DNA of 64,000 nucleotides from Monodelphis domestica. Lineage: Eukaryota; Chordata; Mammalia; Didelphimorphia; Didelphidae. The DNA is taken from assembly GCF_027887165.1 (NCBI RefSeq), contig NC_077228.1, forward strand, positions 103,628,350-103,692,349, in the 5' to 3' direction. The notes below the pieces were generated by a model. That model saw only the letters and a program-made list of their open reading frames with translations, was not told the DNA's origin and ran no database searches. A program made the translations under genes and the position numbers. Below, piece after piece: positions 44,015-54,021 of the stretch. Each line of letters begins with the position of its first letter. The stretch's first letter is position 1.

Positions 44015-44350
44015 AAGCCCTTACCTCCTTTTAAAAAATGATACTAAGGGGGGCAGCTGGGTGGCCCAGTAGATTGAGAGCCAGGCCTAGAAATGGGAGG
44101 TTCTAGGTTCAAATCTGGCCTCAGACACTTCCCAGCTGTGTGACCCTGGGCAAGTCACTTAACCCCCACTGCCTAGCCCTTACCACTCTTCTGCCTTGGA
44201 GCCAGTACACAGTTTTGACTCCAAGATGGAACATAAGGGTTTTTTTTTAATGATACTAAGTATCAGTTCCAAGGCAGAAGAGCAGTTTGGGATAAGCATT
44301 TGGGATTAAATGATTTACTCAGGGTCATAAAGCAAGGAATTGAAAATCAA
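44015..44350 (-). repeat. Old SINE-A, minus, split by a younger SINE-A
   Basis: Tail side 'gcccttacctccttttaaaa' and 'gatactaag' (to 44,048) rejoin 'tatcagttccaaggcagaag' (from 44,261). The head side fades by about 44,350. Confidence 0.8.
44049..44248 (+). repeat. Young SINE-A nested in SINE-A
   Basis: Near-consensus plus-strand copy; perfect AATGATACTAAG duplications at 44,037-44,048 and 44,249-44,260. Confidence 0.95.
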
Positions 44351-44574
44351 ATCTTATAGAGGAGGAGGAACTTGTCCAAAAATATACCATTAGCAACAGA
44401 GATAAGATTTGAACCCAGAACTTTGAATTCCAAATCTAAGATTTTTTGGGTTTTTTTTACTATTCCACATGGAATCTGGTCTCTGCCATTAATGATCTGT
44501 GTGAATGAGCAAATCATTTAAGTGTAGATATCTTTTCTGTAAAAGTGTTTACACTTCATTCCCCAATGGACATG

Positions 44575-45082
44575 TGGTCAAATTATTCAATAGGTCAATT
44601 AACATCTGTTAAGCACCTACCAAGCCAGACACCCGGAAGATAAAAAAGAAGACAAAAAAAGCCCCAGGGGAGTTCTCAGTCTAATGGGGAAGACAACATG
44701 CAAACAACTTTACACAAACAAGCCAGATATTGGATAAAATCAGAAATAATCAACAAAGGGAAGGCATTACGGAGGTTCAGAATTGTCTTCCTGTAGAAGA
44801 TTGATTTTAAGCTAGGACTTGAAAGAAGCCAAGAGACAGGGATGAGAAGGGAAAGTGTCTCAGGCATGGGGGACAGCCAGGGAAAATGGCTGGAGCTGGA
44901 AGATGGAGTGTCTTGTTCAAAGAACAGCAAGGAGACCAGTGCCACAGGATGGAAGAGTACATGGGGGTAGTAAGGAGGTGATTGTAAGGTGGAAGAAGAC
45001 TAGAAAGGTGGGGAGGCAGGATGTGAAAGTCTTTGAATGACCAAGTTCTGGATGGTAATGGAAGATCATGGGGATGTAGCTT
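44575..45082 (+). repeat. Ancient dispersed repeat, long copy
   Basis: 'taagcacctaccaagccaga', 'ggagttctcagtctaatggg', 'ggaacttgaaagaagcc'-like middle and 'acagcaaggagaccagtgcc'. This copy links the modules seen separately elsewhere. It is cut on the right by a solo LTR. Confidence 0.6.
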
Positions 45083-45626
45083 TGACATGGGCACTGTACC
45101 CCAGAAACTCAGGGGAACTATTATCAGGGAAACTTCCTGCCTTTGCATCCTCATGTCTGAATCTAGAAACACCCAATGACCCCACCTAGGCTCCTGAGAT
45201 GGTTATCCTCTTTGATGGGCCTCTAGATTTAAGATGGACAAAGAAATGAGTCTTTATGCCTCCAGGCAGACCCCAGTCAGATGACTACCCCACCCCACTG
45301 AATGCCTGAGGGACTAACATCCTGGTCATGTCCACACCAGGACATAGCATCTAAAGAGTATATAATCCCCAGAACTGATGTTGTCTGGAGAACAGCCTCT
45401 CCATCCATGCTGTCCCCATGGGGAACAGCCTTTCCATTCATGCTGTCCTCCCAGGAACTGCTCCCCATCTTGCTGTCCCACCTTGCTATCCTCCTGGCCA
45501 CTCTCAACATTATTCTCTAAATTAATAAATTTCTCTTTTTGTTTTTAAGCTCAATTTTGGAATCTTGCATTCTTGCAAAAGGCATCCTTCCTGAACCCCA
45601 GGGGCACACATCCAAACCCCATAACA
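45083..45626 (+). mobile_element. Solo LTR (endogenous retrovirus, 544 bp)
   Basis: Begins TGACATGGGC and ends CCCATAACA, with 4-bp GCTT duplications (45,079-45,082 and 45,627-45,630). TATA-like GTATATAATC near 45,358 and AATAAA near 45,525 lie in the order expected for U3-R-U5. A 28-33-bp unit is repeated three times at 45,390-45,482. No internal region. Family not identified. Confidence 0.75.
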
Positions 45627-45631
45627 GCTTT

Positions 45632-45795
45632 AGTCCTGGAAAGGATCCCAGACATCATGTAGTCCAATGCCCCCATTCTACAGATGAGGAAGAGAAGTCC
45701 TGGAGACATTAAATTACTTGTTTGGGCACAAAGTAACAGAGGCAAGAATTGAACCTAGGTGCTCTGATTCTGAAGCCTTTACTGTAGAAGACTGT
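45632..45795 (-). repeat. THER/MIR, minus
   Basis: 'catgtagtccaatgccccc', 'tctacagatgaggaagaga' and 'gaattgaacctaggtgctc'. Confidence 0.65.
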
Positions 45796-45957
45796 ACAGT
45801 TCTGCCCCTCATGGTACAAGATATCATTAAACAAAACCTAAACGAGTCCTACAATTCCTCCATTAGCCACCTTATCAAAATCTGTTATATAGACACTGCC
45901 AGTCCAAGTTGCAAGTTGTCCATGTAGTGGTTTCCAGATACCTTCCATTGTTGTTTG

Positions 45958-45970
45958 CCACTAGGGGGCA
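45958..45970 (+). promoter_or_regulatory. CTCF-like motif
   Basis: CCACTAGGGGGCA is a close match to the CTCF core, in unique sequence between a THER and an ancient repeat. Confidence 0.4.
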
Positions 45971-46071
45971 AATGGTATTTCCCTGCTACAGTATTTCCAT
46001 ATTGTCTCAGTCATTTAATACAAAGCATTTATTAAGCACTTACAGTGTGTCAAGCATTGTGCTAAATTCTT

Positions 46072-46281
46072 TCTTTCTTTCTTTTTTAAAACCCTTAACT
46101 TCTGTCATAGAATGGATGCAAGTATCTGTTCCGAGGAAGAATAGAGGTAAGGGCTAGGGAATTGGAGTTAAGTGACTCGGCCAGGGTCACACAGCTAGGA
46201 AGTGTCTGAGGCCAGATTTCACCCAGGTCCTCTTGACTCTAGGCCTGGCTCTGTATTCACTGAACCATCTAACTGCCCCTT
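46072..46281 (-). repeat. SINE-A, minus
   Basis: Reversed SINE-A with a CTTT-rich tail. Flanks share GCTAA(A)TTCT. Confidence 0.88.
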
Positions 46282-46338
46282 TCTTGGCTAATTCTGGGGA
46301 TACAAAGAAGGCAGAGCCTATCCCTACCCTCAAGGAGA

Positions 46339-46687
46339 TGTTAAGATTAAAATTTAGGGAACTGAGGCAGGTAGAAATTAGTTTCTCTCTGCAAGGAGTA
46401 TTATATTTTTAGAGGTTTATTAAAGGTTGAGAATTTAAGAAAAATACAAGTAAGAAAGGCATGTGCTAGGTGGGCCATGAGACCTACCCAAAATTTCACT
46501 CACATCATGAAACGCATCTGTTTGCCAGCTGAGACAGGAAGAGAAGAGCCCGCCGTGGGCAGAGACCCTTTAAATAATGATTTTGCTCTCAGGCCAGGTG
46601 AGAATTCAGTGAGATTACAAAGCATTTTGGGGAAGTGGAGCAAGGACTTCTGGGGATTGAAGTCCTGGATTCGAGTCCAATTTTACA
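46339..46687 (-). mobile_element. 3' LTR of the provirus
   Basis: 349 bp, TG...CA. On the minus strand it has a TATTTAAAGG TATA-like box and a TTAATAAACC poly(A) signal in the right order, which fixes the element's orientation. Confidence 0.92.
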
Positions 46688-47321
46688 TTACTCCATTTGA
46701 TCCTCTTGGGAAGAAGGACTTCCCCAAAGGATCATAAAAACATAATCAATTTAAAGATTACAACAATTTGAGGATAAGAGAAAAAAAAACAATAATTGCT
46801 GGACACATTGACAAAAAGCCAGTTAGGGGGCAGTCCCCTTTGGCATGAAAGTATACATACAAATAAATGTTCAATCAACCATACCCAAAGTTCATTTTTG
46901 TGCAGCCTGTGGTCTGGAGGCTTCTTCCTGGTGTCTTCTCCAACAGTTCAGTTTCTGGATTCAGGGAAGTAGCATCTTTCTTTGCCTAAAATTCTTCTCA
47001 AAAGGAAATTTAAACTTTGCAATTTAAAATAATGATATTTTTTACATTCCCCTGTTAAGAGGGTGATTGAAAAATACAGGATCACTTAGGGATGCATGGC
47101 TGAGGTATGAGGTATATGAATCAATTGGCAAGAAAAATTAAAAAGATATCAGAAAAATCCAAATAAAAAAATTTCTGGATGAAAATGTAGGCTATCAAAG
47201 TTTTATGTGTAAAAATTCTAAGTAAAAGAAAAATAAACCTATAACAGGTCCTTGAATCAGGGCCCAATTAAAATGATCGAAGCAATGATGCATTTACCCA
47301 GTCAGTAGCCAGGATTAGGGC

Positions 47322-47545
47322 ATGTTGGAGCACAAAAGACAACACGGCCATCCAATGCAGCTGAGGAAGTCTCCAGATGTAACGACTTTTCGTGCCACTG
47401 GACCCAGGCTTCCAATGCCGAGAGAGTGGGACTGTCTCTGTGCATCGACTTTTCCACTTAAATCTTCATGCACAAGTGTCTTTGTGCACAAAAACACACA
47501 ATAGTCATCCTCGGTTACCGAGAGACTACTACTACTACTACTAGC
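47322..47545 (-). repeat. Dispersed repeat carried inside the provirus
   Basis: On the minus strand it starts with a GTAGTAGTAGTCTCTCGGT hairpin and runs to 'tgctccaacatgccctaatcc'. Its end matches 25,140-25,340. An internal frame (47,315-47,653) has no known domain. Confidence 0.5.
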
Positions 47546-47559
47546 CAGGATTACAGAAG

Positions 47560-49135
47560 GGTACCACACTATGAAAGACAGAAAAAGGGACCAGATTATA
47601 TGAGCCAAGGTTTCAGGGATACTCGTCTGTGAGTATTTTCGGAGTGTGGACACAAGAAAAGCCTATGTCGTAACAACATGTTAAACACAGTAACCTCGAG
47701 TCTTCACACTAGGTTCAAGACCTTTGTATTGGCCTAGAAGTGCATCAATACATCCTGGATTGGCTTTTCTTTGGCTCTATTGTGTATATCTTGTCCTGGA
47801 ATTAGACAGAATCATTAAGCAAAGTCCCATAATTTTTTTAAATAATTAGTGGCATCATTTTTATAGTCTCTAGCCTTTTGGGCATGCATTAGCAAATGTA
47901 TCTTAAACTTATATTACTGAAAAATCAAAAAGTTAAAGAAAATCTTAATACTGGTGACATGTGCTTCAAATATAAAACGTAGAGGAAAAAAATTAAAAAA
48001 CTGAAATAGTATATTGCACATGCAAGAAAAATATAATAAAAGAGTTTTAAAAAATTCAAAAATGTATCTTATAATCATTGACACACTGTATCAGCTAAGA
48101 AAATATAGAATACAAGGCTTTCTCACCAAAAATGAGATCCATTTCCTCTTCATGTCTGTCCATGCTCCACTGTGACTATAAGGCAAACAAATTGAGCAAG
48201 GTAACATTTTTCATTTTTAAAGAATAGTAGTACAAATATGAGGTATCAATATCCCCAAAATTCTCAATAGCCCAATTAATTATAATAGCAAACAAACACA
48301 CTATCATATTTCACATAAGTTGCTGTATAGCATTTTTAAAAGCCTATGAATTGATGTATATTTGTCACAAGTTTTTTTTTTACAAATGTAGCAATCTTTC
48401 AACCTTGGTAATAAACATATTTTCAAACAAAGTAAAACTCATTTTGGGTTTAGAACATCATGAAGAAATATCATTCTGGTGGAAGTAAGGTAATGGGCTG
48501 AAGAGTATAAATGAGAGGTGCTCCTTTTTTGGAGGCTTTTTTAGGGGTACAAATGCCCTGAGATTAACTGCCCAACTTCCATTCACATATTTAGAAATGC
48601 AGGAAGTATGGGGGTTATAAAATGTATTTCACTTCAGCTAGAATTGGCCTTACACCTCGTATTAGGGGCAGGCAAAAATAACCAGAGATTGTTAAAAAAA
48701 AATCCAAAAATCATATTTTAAAAACCCTTAAAATCAGTTTGAGATATTTAGCACATTAAATTTTCCAAAGGTTGTTATACAATTAAAACCAGTTCTGAAG
48801 CCCATTTATCCTCTATGTGACAATTTACAAAGGCAAAAATAGAAAGGCTGGGTGTTTTTTTTTTCATATATGGGCTTAATTACAATGATCTCAATATGGT
48901 TATAGGGAAAAGCAACAGAATTTTAAAATTCAGTACATTAAATGAACAGTATAACAGAATAATATTGAATTCAGTAATCTATGAACTTAAAATCACAAAG
49001 TTATATCTTAAACAAAACAATCAGGAAAATGCAATAGAAATACAGAGATTTTTATAACCATTGGAGTCTGAAATGTCTTAGATTATATAACCTCCAATCC
49101 TTAAGTTCCTTGGGTTCTTATCCATTTAAATGTCT
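47560..49135. other. AT-rich interior of the provirus, nothing recognised
   Basis: About 1.6 kb of AT-rich sequence without a recognisable retroviral domain or other repeat. Confidence 0.5.
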
Positions 49136-49137
49136 AT

Positions 49138-49288
49138 TGTCAGAAGGCAGAGTGGTAAGGGCTAAGCAATGGGGGTTAAGGGACCCATCCAGGGCCCCAC
49201 AGCTGGGGAGTATCTAAGGCCATATTTTAACCCAGGACCGAATGTCTTTAGGCCTGACTCAGTTCCCTGAGCCACCCATTCTCCCCTT
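49138..49288 (-). repeat. Diverged SINE-A piece inside the provirus
   Basis: Reversed SINE-A lacking its tail ('ggcagagtggtaagggctaa', 'gagccacccattctcccc'). More diverged than the two LTRs are from each other. Confidence 0.75.
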
Positions 49289-49730
49289 CAAAGTAAAAGT
49301 TGAATCTTTGGGCTGAAGCTTTCTTCTGGCACGCAAGTAAAATCAATGAAATTACCAGAACAGTCAAAAGGTATCCTTCTAAATAGCCCATTGCTTTTAA
49401 GTTCCTATTTGGAAAAGTCTGTTTCTTCTCCTCTCCCTTTTCTCTCTCCCCTCCTACACTCTGATCCACCCACATGGAGCCAATACCCCTGTTTGTTACC
49501 AGATGGTAGAATTGAGTCCTGAGCGATCTGCTCCAAGGATCTGGGTTGAACAAGGACCAGGTGAGCCAGAGAGAGCACCAGGGTAGGCCAGGAATGACAG
49601 GAACGCAGGCAAGCAGGGCCGGGAGCCGGGTGGGCAGGTGAGCTGCAATCTGCCAATAGGTTTGGAGCAGGGGCTGCAGACAAGGACGCACCCAGGCAGG
49701 GAGAAGTGGCCGTCCAAAGCGGATGGCGGC

Positions 49731-49732
49731 GG

Positions 49733-49787
<55 letters not shown>

Positions 49788-49900
49788 ACAGGCAGGCAGG
49801 CAGGCAGGCAGACAGGCAGGCAGGCAGGCAGACAGGCAGGCAGGCAGGCAGGCAAGCAGGCAAGCAAGCAGGCAAGCAAGCAGGCAAGCAAGCAGGCAGG
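49731..49900 (+). repeat. CAGG microsatellite (170 bp)
   Basis: GGCA/CAGG units with scattered CAGA and CAAG variants. All frames are open over it (Gly-Arg-Gln-Ala or Cys-Leu-Pro-Ala periods), which explains several long but meaningless frames. Confidence 0.95.
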
Positions 49901-50063
49901 GCTGGGAGTGAGCTATCTAATGGCTGGAACGAGCAGCAGTTTTGCGAAGGTAAAAAAACCTTGACCAGAGAAACGTGCTTAAAAAAAATTCTAGGCAGTA
50001 GCTATTAAAGGCTGAACCAAAGTAGAGAAAAGAAAAGAATCAGAAGATTGAGAGTATTTTGTT

Positions 50064-50081
50064 GTCCCTTTGTGGTCACCA
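50064..50081 (-). promoter_or_regulatory. Primer-binding site, tRNA-Arg type
   Basis: 18 bp, two bases inside the 5' LTR, complementary to a tRNA 3' end finishing in CCA. It agrees with the recalled 3' end of a vertebrate tRNA-Arg(UCG) at 16 of 18 positions. Position and TGG start fit a retroviral primer site. Confidence 0.7.
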
Positions 50082-50083
50082 AC

Positions 50084-50432
50084 TGTTAAGATTAAAATTT
50101 AGGGAACTGAGGCAGGTAGAAATTAGTTTCTCTCTGCAAGGAGTATTATATTTTTAGAGGTTTATTAAAGGTTGAGAATTTAAGAAAAATACAAGTAAGA
50201 AAGGCATGTGCTAGGTGGGCCATGAGGCCCACCCAAAATTTCACTCACATCATGAAACGCATCTGTTTGCCAGCTGAGACAGGAAGAGAAGAGCCCGCTG
50301 TGGGCAGAGACCCTTTAAATAATGATTTTGCTCTCGGGCCAGGTGAGAATTCAGTGAGATTACAAAGCATTTTGGGGAAGTGGAGCAAGGACTTCTGGGG
50401 ATTGAAGTCCTGGATTCGAGTCCATTTTTACA
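50084..50432 (-). mobile_element. 5' LTR of the provirus
   Basis: 349 bp, same length as the partner LTR, flanked outside by GAGA (50,433-50,436). Confidence 0.92.
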
Positions 50433-51005
50433 GAGATCACATTTTATTTGGGGGAGAACATTGTAAATAATAAGTATATACAGAGAATATGGAAAGATAA
50501 AATGAGCTTAGAAGGTAAGATATCAGCAGCTGAGAGGACTGAGAAAATCTCCTATAGGGGGTGAGATTTGAACTCAGTCTTTAAAAAAGCCAAGAATTCT
50601 AAAATGTGGGGGTGAGGAGGGAGAACATTCTAAGCATGGCAGACAGCCAGTACCATAGCGCAGAGATTATATCATGTACAAGGTCACGGAGTATTGTGTT
50701 GGAGGAACAGCAAGGAGACCAGGGTAGCTGGGTCATGGAGTAGGTAGGAGGGTAGGAGAGCAAAGGGTAAGCAGACAAGAGGCCAGTTTATGAAGAGTTT
50801 TAAATATCCATCCAGGCATTTTATATTTGATCCTGGAGATATTAGAGAGTTTGTGGAGTATATGGTAGTGATGGAGAGGAGACATGGGAAAATCCTGTTG
50901 GCAGCTGAGAGGAGAATGGGTTGGATTGGGGAGAGAGGAGAGTGGGAGACTAGATAAAAGATAATGCAGTTGTCCTAAAGAGAGGTGATGGTGGCTGATT
51001 CATTT

Positions 51006-51600
51006 GCATCCCCGTTTCCACTTCCTCCTGAGATCCAACTAGGAATTTGCCTCCCACTAGGCCTAGTCAGACATTCCAGACCATCCAGGTACAAGCCTCA
51101 AGGCCTAGGGAAAACACCAAAATCTCAGATCTCAGAGGCTCACCAGATGAGATAACAGACAATTCTCTAAGAAAACTGTTGCCAGAGGCAACCCAAATAT
51201 GCCTGGAGCACAGAGTTCTGGCTCTTGAAAGATACAACATAAAAAACTGCAGGATGTAAGGAAGGAGAGGATGATTTCTAATTCTGCCTAGGGGAGGTAG
51301 CCCCACCCAGGATTATCCTTGCTGATTCCTAGATTCCTAAGAGTCCCCTGGTGGCTTGAAGATATATAGCTGGGTTCCATTTCTGCAGAATCAGCAAGGC
51401 CGATATACTACAGCTTGAAAGTGAACCAGGGAAACAAGTGTGACCAGCAAATCTAGCACTTACCACCAAATTTAATTAAATGACTGAGTGTTAAGAGCCC
51501 CAGCAAATAGAGATCAAAATTAAGCAGGAGGAAAAGGGTAGACTCAACTGCTTTGGGGAAACTTTGAAATTCTTTTAATACTTCAAGGACTCGGGGCCAA
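51006..51600. other. Spacer, no gene seen
   Basis: Antisense-overlapping frames at 51,047-51,306 have no features. Confidence 0.4.
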
Positions 51601-51607
51601 CTAGGTG

Positions 51608-51797
51608 GCAGCTGGGTGGCCCAGTAGATTGAGAGCCAGGCCTGGAGACAGAAGGTCCTGGGTTTAAATATGATCTCAGATACTTCCCAACTGTGTGACC
51701 CTGGGCAAGTCACTTAACCCCCATTGCCTAGCTCTTACCACCCTTCTGCCCTGGAATATTAACTCTTAGACAGTAGGTAATGATTTTTTAAAAATAC
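51608..51797 (+). repeat. SINE-A, plus, with probable target duplication
   Basis: Full head and middle, shortened tail. Flanks share AATACT(T/A)CAAG(G/A)ACT. Confidence 0.9.
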
Positions 51798-51944
51798 TAC
51801 AAGAACTAGGCACATCAGTATATTTGATAATCTTTTCTTTCTCCTTTGTGTAAATATACCTTAAATATCAATAATTACAAGCAGATATTATAATTTTACT
51901 TTGAAATCATATTTTATATCCTATACATCTAAATAGTTTGGCCC

Positions 51945-52622
51945 TGTTAACTTGGAAATAACATAGAACTCCCAAAGTAGTCAGAAAACCCACTCTTTAA
52001 TCAGGAAAGGGACGAGTCCAATATTTGACCCTTTACTCCAAGTCTGGAGCCAAAACTTTTACAGGGTCTACACCCTGGACTCTGGGGACATTATTCCTCG
52101 GAGTGCCACTGCGCTAGATGATGACTCCAAGGAACAAAAGAATTTGGGGAACTCATATACCTTTTGGGAAACTGAGGAACAGGGAAATATGATTGATGGA
52201 CATTACCAGGGTTACAAGGAAATGGGAGTGTTCCAACTATATAGATGGGATACAATAAAACTTGGGAAAGGAATCATCGCTAGAGACTAGGGTGTAAGTG
52301 AAGGAGCTACTTACAATGGATATTAAGAAGATGGTCCTAGCCCTGGTGTGGGTCTTCTTGGGAGTCTCTGATACAATGGGGAAGACTACCTAAGACAAAA
52401 AAGGTACTTAACATTTGCTTAGCCCCATGTAACTGGGACTGTCATTTACTTTACAGTCCATTATTCAGTCTGAAACTGCTACCCTGAGATTCCCTTCAGG
52501 GTGGATTCCCAGGGAATAAGGACAAGCTTTGGGGTCTCCAACTTACAAGCTAGTTCTAAAACCTGGGGTCCATCAGATCTTACTAGGCTACAAGTTTAGG
52601 GTTTCTAGATTCCATGTTGACA
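51945..52622 (-). mobile_element. Old solo LTR, family 3, copy 1 (678 bp)
   Basis: Plus-strand ends TGTTAAC...GTTGACA form imperfect inverted termini. Flanks GCCC / GTCC are a probable 4-bp duplication. On the minus strand a TATA-like GGTATATGAG and an ATTAAA signal lie in LTR order. Homologous along its length to 54,022-54,623 but with clear divergence, so old. Confidence 0.65.
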
Positions 52623-52689
52623 GTCCTTAGGAGTATTTTTTTTTTAATTACAACCAAAGATATCAATAAAAGCTTACTTAAAAAGAAAG

Positions 52690-53060
52690 TTTAAGGACTT
52701 GTAAAGTTTTCTTGCAGGAAGTAGGATTTTAGCTGAGATTTGAAGGAAGCCAGGAGGTGGAGATGAGGAAGACAGTCCCTTAGAAAAGACAGTCCCTGGC
52801 ATGGAGGATAGCCAGTGAAAATGCCCAGTTGGACAATGGAATGCCTTGTGTCAGGAATAGCAAGGAGGCGTATACAGAGTACATAGAAAAGAATAAGGTG
52901 GACAAAGACTGCAAAGGTAAGAGGAGTCAGGTTATGAAGGGCTTTGAACTCCCCAAAGAATATTTTCTGTTTGATCCTGGAGGCAATAGGGAGCCACTAG
53001 AGTTTATTGGATGAGGAAGTATGGGCGGGGAAGGAAAGTGACATGGTTAGATTATTGCTT
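52690..53060 (+). repeat. Ancient dispersed repeat, middle module
   Basis: 'gctgagatttgaaggaagcc', 'ggcatggaggatagccagtg', 'gaagggctttgaactcccc' and 'gatcctggaggcaatagg'. Confidence 0.55.
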
Positions 53061-53450
53061 CTGGAAAATGACTGACAGCTATTATGCTGTGTAAAGGATG
53101 TCATCAAAGAACCATATGATAAAAAAAAAGAAGGATGGGCTAGTTAAGTGGCAAGAGCCAGGGAAAATGGATGGACAAGCTCATTTGCCCAGTTGAAACC
53201 CTCTTGAGGTCAAGAGTGCCTGAAAAAAGCTCCCAGCACAATGAGTGAACCCCACATGTTAGGCTTATGATGGACGTCTGAAGAAGTGTCTGTCACATCA
53301 GGTGGATAGGCATGGATGGGCCGCAATCTGAATCACTGAAAGGAATGCCCATGATAAGGAGATTAGCCATCCACTGGAGCATGTACGTATGGGGATGTCT
53401 AGTGCTGTGCTAGGCATCAGAAAGGTGCAAAGATATGTATGTTTTGTATG
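53061..53450. other. Spacer, possibly an unknown old repeat
   Basis: No family or gene recognised. Confidence 0.35.
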
Positions 53451-53454
53451 AGTC

Positions 53455-53607
53455 ACTTAGCTGTCTCCATTTTACAAAAAAGAAACCTGAGGCTAACAGA
53501 GGCAAAATGATTCGTCCAGGGTCATGCTGCTAATGAGTGACTGGAGCCTGATTTGAGCTCAAGACTTCCTGATTCCAAGATCAGTGCTCTGTGCCACTAG
53601 CTGGTCT
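53455..53607 (-). repeat. MIR, minus
   Basis: 'ctccattttacaaaaaagaa', 'gtccagggtcatgctgctaa' and 'gagctcaagacttcctgatt'. Confidence 0.65.
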
Positions 53608-53624
53608 ATTGGTAATTGGGGAGC

Positions 53625-53725
53625 ATGGAAGTCCCCTTGAGGCAGAGGATATTTTAATATTGTCATTGCATATCTAGGCCTTAGCACAGAGTATGGCACA
53701 TAGAAAATATCTAATAAAAATGTTC
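53625..53725 (+). repeat. L2 3' end
   Basis: 'aggccttagcacagagtat' and 'ggcacatagaaaatatctaa'. Confidence 0.5.
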
Positions 53726-53739
53726 AGAGCCTTCTACAA

Positions 53740-53930
53740 AGCAGCTCCTATTTTAGAATGGAAAGTTTACAAAGTACTTTCTTTACAACAGCCTTATAAA
53801 GCAGGTAGTGCACTTAGAATTATCTCTATTTTATATGTGGACTATGGAGCATGAAGCTCAGAGGCTATGGCATCATTAAGTTAATCAAATTGCCCATGAT
53901 CATATAGCCAAACTGCACAGAATCATAGAA
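53740..53930 (-). repeat. MIR, minus, diverged
   Basis: 'acaacagccttataaagcag', 'attatctctattttatatg' and 'cccatgatcatatagcc'. Confidence 0.5.
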
Positions 53931-54021
53931 AGCATGAGGGCCAACAAATAGACCACATGAGTATTACGTTAATTTCCACCCAACATTAAATGTCTCAAGA
54001 AGGCCTCCTCTCATATGGTCA

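Larger units (their letters stand above)
46339..50432 (-). mobile_element. Endogenous retrovirus-like element with two LTRs
   Basis: 4,094-bp element on the minus strand. LTRs at 46,339-46,687 (3' LTR) and 50,084-50,432 (5' LTR) are each 349 bp, start TGT and end ACA, and differ at about five sites (1.4%), suggesting an age of a few million years. GAGA flanks both ends. Next to the 5' LTR is a primer-binding site matching tRNA-Arg. The 3.4-kb interior shows no recognisable gag, pol or env and carries a SINE-A remnant, another dispersed repeat and a CAGG array. It appears non-autonomous: the LTRs look whole, but there is no coding capacity. Confidence 0.9.
46018..51005 (+). repeat. Ancient dispersed repeat split by SINE-A and provirus
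   Basis: Pieces: 46,018-46,070 ('agcatttattaagcacttac'), 46,283-46,338 ('ctggggatacaaagaaggc', 'ccctaccctcaaggaga') and 50,433-51,005 ('ggtgagatttgaactcagtc', 'aacagcaaggagaccaggg', 'gatcctggagatattag'). Its continuity across 4.1 kb proves the provirus is a later insertion. Confidence 0.7.

Noticed and set aside
49248-49691. 147-codon minus frame with a hydrophobic stretch, inside the provirus
   Set aside because: Considered as an envelope or leader peptide, but the C-terminal part is SINE-A and the N-terminal part is low-complexity; no retroviral motif seen.
49405-50008. Several 60-160 codon frames with Cys-Leu-Pro-Ala or Gly-Arg-Gln-Ala periods
   Set aside because: Generated by the CAGG array; open in every frame, no real gene signature.
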